64,000 bases of DNA from Hyphodiscus hymeniophilus (Eukaryota > Ascomycota > Leotiomycetes > Helotiales > Hyphodiscaceae), in NCBI GenBank assembly GCA_016508695.1, contig VNKQ01000005.1:1178001-1242000 (forward strand), given 5' to 3'. Positions within the stretch are counted from its first letter, which is position 1. Every line of letters begins with the position of its first letter. The notes under the pieces were generated by a model. The model ran no database searches and was not told the origin of the DNA. It was given only the letters and a program-made list of their open reading frames with translations. A program made the translations under genes and the position numbers. Positions 58,982 to 64,000 of this stretch are shown in pieces.

Positions 58982-60860
58982 TCTTCGTGACAAGCGAAGC
59001 CAATTCGGTTCGAAAACGAGTGTGCTGTACCAAATCGGGCAAACGGAGCAGCTCGCCATAGCGAGCGAGGAGAGCCACCACCAAGCAGACTCTCGGCATA
59101 GCTTTGCACATAAAGAGTACGTCAAAGAACGACCACCTCGGAATATACCGAGCACAACTTCGAAAGCCACACTGTTCCGCGAAGCTACTCAGGACTTTTG
59201 AGCAGCCAGCATAACAAGAAATCTTTACAGACATCCATCGACGCTCTAGATCTTCAGTCAAAATTTAAACACCGGGGCTTACGATAAATCTGGACGACTG
59301 ACCCGATACACGGACCTGGAATCGTTCGGAGACTACCTAGTAGCAACACCGAGTGAGGAAAGAACGATTCCCGGCCACCTTAGCATAGAAATGCGATCTT
59401 TCAACAGCAACAACAACGACGACATTCAAGAACATCCAATGACCTCTAACACAAAGGTATTGCACCACAAGTTGGGCGATATCTAGGACCTTTCAATCAG
59501 ATATTCCGAACCACGGAAACCAAACGTCAACCAAGGGGAACGGAAAAGAGCGGGCACACACCTGCAACAAATTGGCAGCACAATATCAATTCCACGACAA
59601 ATGCAACAAGCTTGACTGTCACAGCAATTTGGCATCAAACAAAATTAGCGAGTCCAGTTTCATCTCAATTGACAATGGACCAAATGAACGAATCGAACGA
59701 CGAAACCAGGGGGAGCAGGATGGAGTGGTGAGATGAGCAGATATTGACAAGTAAATGCTTTGCTTCATTGAAAATATGTGGAATAGAGGTCTTAAGGAGC
59801 AGTGAAGTTTGGATCGTGAAATGAGCATTGAAAGTGACACCTTCGAGAAGACCAGAAGGACAGAATGCGAAGGATGAGGGCACCAGAAACTTGGCAGGGC
59901 AATACCGGGATCAAGACGACGACGAGCGATGGGATGGTGACTAGTGATGGAACGACATGAAAGATAAGAGGATGACTATATGAGAAAGAAGACACTTATG
60001 ATGACAGCAGAAGCACTTAGCGGGATGACAGCTAGGATATTGGGACAAGAATGAGAGACGGTTTATGTGGACAAAAGCGGCTAAGGGGAGTTGGAAAATG
60101 CAAGATTTGGAGAAAAGCAAGCACGAAACAACAAATTGAGGGCCATGGGTGGACGAGTGGTACTGGAGGAGCACTTCAAGAGTGTAACAGGAAGGTTGGA
60201 TATGTTTAAAAGTTGGATATAGAAGGTTGGATACGGAAAGGATGATTGGAGCAGGAGTATGGGGGATATGAGAGACGTGTGTGAATGAGAAACTTAGGAC
60301 TCGCTGGCACTCTTCGGCCATTCCAGCCGTCAAAGCAAACTGGGATGGTATTTAACGAGGCTCGTTCTTAATGAAAAACTCTCGGAACAGCTTCCAAATC
60401 TGCCATGTGGTTCAGAACTTTTGTTGTTTTGTTAGCTCCTTATTGCTCAAGGCAGCCTGGAGTTGGAGGAGAGCTCCCTCTATTCGTAGGTTGAGGGTTG
60501 ATCGAGGAGTCGAGAGATCAATCTGAGGGCAGAGTAAGCTCCCAAAGGATCAATTACTGACTGTTCGTATTTGAATGATTGATTAGCATCGGGTTCTCGG
60601 TAAATGAAGTGTTTCTCGTGCTGAATTGTATGGCCTGCTGCATGAAGTCAAAGGGGTAGTTCGCTAGATAACAACACCCCTACTTGTGTTACTCATCAAC
60701 ATTACCCCCTCATTCCACCCAAAGCTAGTCGACCCGGACAGCTAAAAGCCTGCCCAAGTTTCCATCTAACACACCTCATCCAAAACGCGCTCGCGTCGCC
60801 CAACTTCACGTCTCATTGTCCCTTCAAACTCCCTCCCAATTCCGCCAAACAAGGTCTCCA
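58982..60860. other. Intergenic region
   Basis: No supported gene. The minus-strand open frames near 59.8 and 60.0-60.3 kb have no protein character. The last 150 bases are the pyrimidine-rich leader of the dUTPase gene. Confidence 0.4.
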
Positions 60861-61507
60861 ATGTCAGCAACATCACCTCCCACATCTCCTCTCCCAAAAC
60901 GTCAGAAGCCCAACCCGTCCATCATGGAAACCTCTACACCCGTCACGAAAGTGGACGCACAACCACCCCTCCTCATCAAGAAACTATCCGACAAGGCACG
61001 CTTGCCCACTCGAGGAAGTGCGTTTGCGGCGGGTTATGATATCTACGCTGCGAAGGATACGGTAGTACCTGCTAGAGGAAAAGTCTTGGTGGATACGGAT
61101 ATCAGCATGGCGGTTCCTGCAGGGACTTGTAGGTTCGCCCTTGTTCCGTTCTGGAATTTGAAGGAATTTGACGGTTGGGCTTTGCATTTCGGAGGATGGG
61201 CCAATTGACTGGTATGCTGACTTCACAATTTGGAATAGATGGACGTATTGCCCCCCGATCTGGACTCGCTTCGAAGCATATGATTGATACTGGCGCTGGT
61301 GTGATTGATGCTGATTATCGTGGTCAAGTGAAGGTTTTGCTGTTCAATCATGCGGAGAAGGACTTTGAGGTTAAGGAGGGAGATCGTGTTGCGCAATTGG
61401 TTCTGGAGAGGATTTATACTCCTGAAGTTATGGAGGTTCAGGAATTGGAAGAGAGTGTCAGAGGCGCAGGTGGGTTTGGAAGCACCGGTGTTGGCGCCAC
61501 TGCTTAG
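60861..61507 (+). CDS. DUT1: dUTP diphosphatase
   Basis: Exons 60861-61128 and 61239-61507; 178 aa. It hydrolyses dUTP to dUMP and pyrophosphate, which keeps uracil out of DNA and supplies dUMP for dTMP synthesis. Seen: motif I AGYDIYAAKDTVVPA, motif II PRSGLASK, motif III GVIDADYRG with the catalytic Asp, motif IV GDRVAQLVLER, and motif V GGFGSTG near the C-terminus. The length fits the trimeric family with a short unstructured N-terminal leader (Pro/Ser-rich, KRQKP) that could be a nuclear signal. The intron is 110 bases long with a CTGAC branch and splits the codon for Tyr in AGTYGRI. Confidence 0.97.
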
Positions 61508-61663
61508 ATGCGATTGGTTTAACAATCATAATGTTTGGATGGTTAGATGATAAAGCTGGAGTTATGGTGGACATGGAAAATAGATGAAACGGACAGACAC
61601 AATAAAACGAGGATCCGGTGTCTATGTGCTGGATTTTATCCAAAGATTCGAATATATCTACGT

Positions 61664-62928
61664 CTATACATTCTCCGCTCTGAACTTGACATCAGGATTC
61701 TTCAAAGCCTCCAAATTCCTCACAAGCGCAACTTCTGCAGCCTTCGACTTCACCAAATGGAACTTCTTCTCGTCATCCTCTTCTCCTCGACCCTTTACCC
61801 TCGAGTGGTATTTCCCCATCGCTTCATCCCTCTTCTCCTTTGTTTTCGTTAACACATGATGCATGCTAGCCAAAACCTTCTCCGTGGCCCTCGCAAGCGG
61901 AAGATCAGTCGCAGCCACATCGTCCTCACTTCGCCAAGCATCTATTTCCGACAGTCCCTCAATCTCGAATACTGCTTCCCGTAATCTTACGAGTATCAGC
62001 GCAGCGAACATGTCTCCTGTACCACTGAAGAAGCAGTCAATTGCTGGGATTTTAACTCCAAATATTCGTGGTGTAGCTGCGGAGGTCATAGTTGAGCCTA
62101 TGACAGAGAGAGATTTCTCTGCCCCTGGGCTTGGGAGAGATATAGAGGTTATGAGGATATGAGGTATCCTGTATTCTTCGTGGAGCTTCGTTATAGCTTC
62201 TTTGAGGGTATCCATATCCACAATTTTGACGCCAGATAGTGTTCTAGTTTCATCAGCTCTGCTTCTCTAAATGACGCCTGATAGAATTACTCTGCCTCGA
62301 ACTGATTTGGCAATATTAAATCTGCGTCCTTTATTACACCCTTGTATGCAGTGGGCACATCTTCAGCAACGTATAGCTTTCCATTATCGCCCATCACAGG
62401 ATCCAATACCCAGAAGAAACTGCCAGGCTTCATCGTATGCTTGTATTTTAGATCTCGAGCAATGGAGCCCACCGCTTCGACTGAAGCGGCCCCAGGGAGG
62501 TAGCCCGAGAGTATCATATCGAAATCGTCTAGGTATGATTCCTTCAATCCTTCGTATAGGTCGGTGATTTCTTTTGCCGTGGCGCGAGTTCCCTTTGCTT
62601 GACCATAACCTAAATGATTGCCTAAACATGCCATTAGCTACATGATGACTCTGCAGATAGTGGACTAGCATACTGAACTGGACAGTGTTCAGCGCGGCTA
62701 CTTCACAGCCTAGTGATTGCATCACAAAACCAGCCATGGTGTTGCCGACATATCTTCCCACTCTTAGTCCGTAGACTCATAGTTTCTGCTTGGAGCTCGA
62801 CTTACCCGTAGACAACCTTGAGCAAGCAAAAGTTAGTTCTGGCCCAGTGCTCGCAATGATTTTGATGTCCCTACATGACTGGCGACAGCTAAAACGCGTG
62901 TCTCTGGGAAGGGGAAGTCTTTCGACAT
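61664..62928 (-). CDS. BUD16: Pyridoxal kinase
   Basis: Five exons on the minus strand: 62928-62875, 62816-62806 (11 bases), 62753-62674, 62621-62291, 62243-61664; 351 aa. It phosphorylates pyridoxal, pyridoxine and pyridoxamine to make the active cofactor pyridoxal phosphate. Seen: the N-terminal substrate block (LAVASHVVYGYVGN), the TVQFSNHLGYG region, LDPVMGDNGKLYV, the NQFEAETLSG segment and the C-terminal nucleotide-binding GTGDMFAALI loop. The 11-base microexon carries Val-Val-Tyr and two bases of the next codon; it is required for the ASHVVYGYVGN reading. The acceptors before the second and third exons are AAG, unlike the usual TAG or CAG. Confidence 0.95.
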
Positions 62929-63377
62929 TATTGTGTGCGGCGTGAGACGATGCTTAATGCGAAACAGGTTTATGCGATGGAGGGAAGTTGAGGAATTGCT
63001 AGAAGATATTGAGGAGAGAAGTAATATCAATAATATCCCTAAAGGAGTGGCGAGATGGCTGCAACATCACAATGAAAGATGAGAAAGCTTATCTGAATTT
63101 ACTGACATTGGTGGGGCTCCGATTAGATACCCCGCGCTAGCCACTAAGGATCGGCTACACAGGGGAGGAAGTTGTATGGTAGATCTCGACAATGCGTTTC
63201 GTCATATTATGAGCATCCCTTCGGGTTTGGAGAAGTGAAATTATTTGTTTATCCCTGGTGCAAGCTGACCCTCTTTCTCCATATCCATAATGTCATCCAT
63301 AATGTCAACCATCACGCCCCATGATATGTGCTCTGAGCTTCGTGCCATCATGTATTACCATCCCTACATGATCATGT
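62929..63377. other. Intergenic region
   Basis: 5' side of pyridoxal kinase and 3' side of PCNA, both on the minus strand. Nothing else seen. Confidence 0.45.
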
Positions 63378-64000
63378 CTATTCCTCATCGCCAATCTGAT
63401 CATAATTGTCAGCCTGTACCCTTAGAATCGAGTAGGATTTAATTACCTTAGGCGCCAAGTAGAATCTAAGATAACTGCTTCCAGCCAGAGCGTATTCCAC
63501 CAACAGGGGAACCTCGTTAGAAAGACAAAGCTTGACAGATTTGGAGAGCCCAGCAGCCTTGCAGAAGTTGACCAGGTATTTCAGGGAGAATGTTAAGGAG
63601 ACAGGTTCGGAAAGCTCGATTTCGACATTCATCTCTGGTTTCTCGACGTTATTGTGGCTGCGTAAAGTGACGGCACCGTTTCCAATATCACCAGCGCAGG
63701 AGAATTTGACCCCGTCCTTTGATGCTTCAATAGAGACTGTTGCGGGATTAGCGTATATTTACTGGCACATCTATAGATGAGGGATTACCAGATTCAGAGA
63801 GAGCCATGAGATCAACGCAGATGCGCTTGAACTCAGAGGATGGCATATTGATTGTAGCAGCGTACTCAGTGTCAGGAATGCCCAAGTGCTCTTGGTCGAT
63901 ATCCATAAGCTTCAGGTCATACTCGCTCAATCTATCACTCTCGCTACTCTCAAACACCAAGTTAAGAACGTCCGGCGCGTCATCTGCCTTAATTGTCAAG
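63378..64000 (-). CDS. POL30: PCNA, C-terminal part (cut by window edge)
   Basis: Exons on the minus strand: 64000-63789 (continues outside), 63736-63447, 63395-63378. The sliding clamp of DNA replication and repair. Seen: the start in-window reading TIKADDAPDVLNLVFE, the interdomain region SEYDLKLMDIDQEHLGIP, the strand with VEIELSEPVSLTFSLKYL, and the C-terminus YLAPKIGDEE, a near-perfect family ending. The last exon has only six codons including the stop; the introns of 52 and 51 bases are typical. About the first 95 residues are missing beyond 64000. Confidence 0.97.

Noticed and set aside
59941..60333. A 130-codon minus-strand gene
   Set aside because: No domain, no neighbouring splice-consistent exon and a His/Ser/Leu-rich composition typical of chance frames in pyrimidine-rich DNA.

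Overview
The window is nuclear DNA of a filamentous ascomycete (Pezizomycotina; a leotiomycete-like fungus is my best guess, from overall protein flavour only). The evidence is many short introns (about 47-160 bases) with GT..AG ends and CTAAC/CTGAC-type branch sites, Pezizomycotina-specific families (Pth11-like rhodopsin-domain proteins, Zn2Cys6 regulators, GPI-anchored copper-only superoxide dismutase), and transposon decay that looks like repeat-induced point mutation (RIP).

Layout. 0.4-3.9 kb: a large unrecognised protein on the minus strand. 4.43-5.83 kb: a RIP-degraded Tc1/mariner element with terminal inverted repeats and TA target duplication. 7.3-12.2 kb: a six-exon tricalbin (ER-plasma membrane tether). 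13.3-17.05 kb: a TRP-like membrane protein whose C-terminal tail is thrown out of frame by an apparent one-base deletion. 18.4-20.4 kb: a seven-exon oxysterol-binding protein. 20.8-21.4 kb: the small subunit of U2AF. 24.6-25.4 kb: a SANT/Myb protein. 26.2-27.5 kb: a seven-helix rhodopsin-domain protein. 29.3-30.2 kb: an extracellular copper superoxide dismutase. 31.7-32.8 kb: a methyltransferase with a 15-base microexon. 33.9-35.5 kb: a decayed beta-lactamase-family hydrolase. 35.5-40.8 kb: a long gene-poor stretch. 40.8-42.3 kb: a Zn2Cys6 regulator. 50.9-54.6 kb: a large C2H2 regulator. 56.5-57.9 kb: an alpha/beta hydrolase. 60.9-64 kb: a housekeeping group of dUTPase, pyridoxal kinase (with an 11-base microexon) and PCNA, the last cut by the window edge.

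The most unusual part is 43.2-48.6 kb. A DUF202 membrane-protein gene ends at 43588. About 4.9 kb downstream the last 33 codons of the same gene occur again, same strand, no indels, 80 of 102 bases identical, with 13 of 16 differing codons synonymous. Between the two copies lies a tyrosine-recombinase gene with C-terminal C2H2 fingers, recognisable active-site boxes and four in-frame stops. This fits an integrative element that inserted into the DUF202 gene and supplied its own replacement 3' end, although a decayed tandem gene copy is a live alternative. The same gene carries a 36-base inverted repeat inside its coding sequence and a 40-base-arm hairpin just after its stop codon.

Functional links that can be supported: the tricalbin and the oxysterol-binding protein both act in lipid handling at membrane contacts, and dUTPase and PCNA both serve DNA replication. 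No secondary-metabolite cluster, RNA gene or CRISPR array was recognised.
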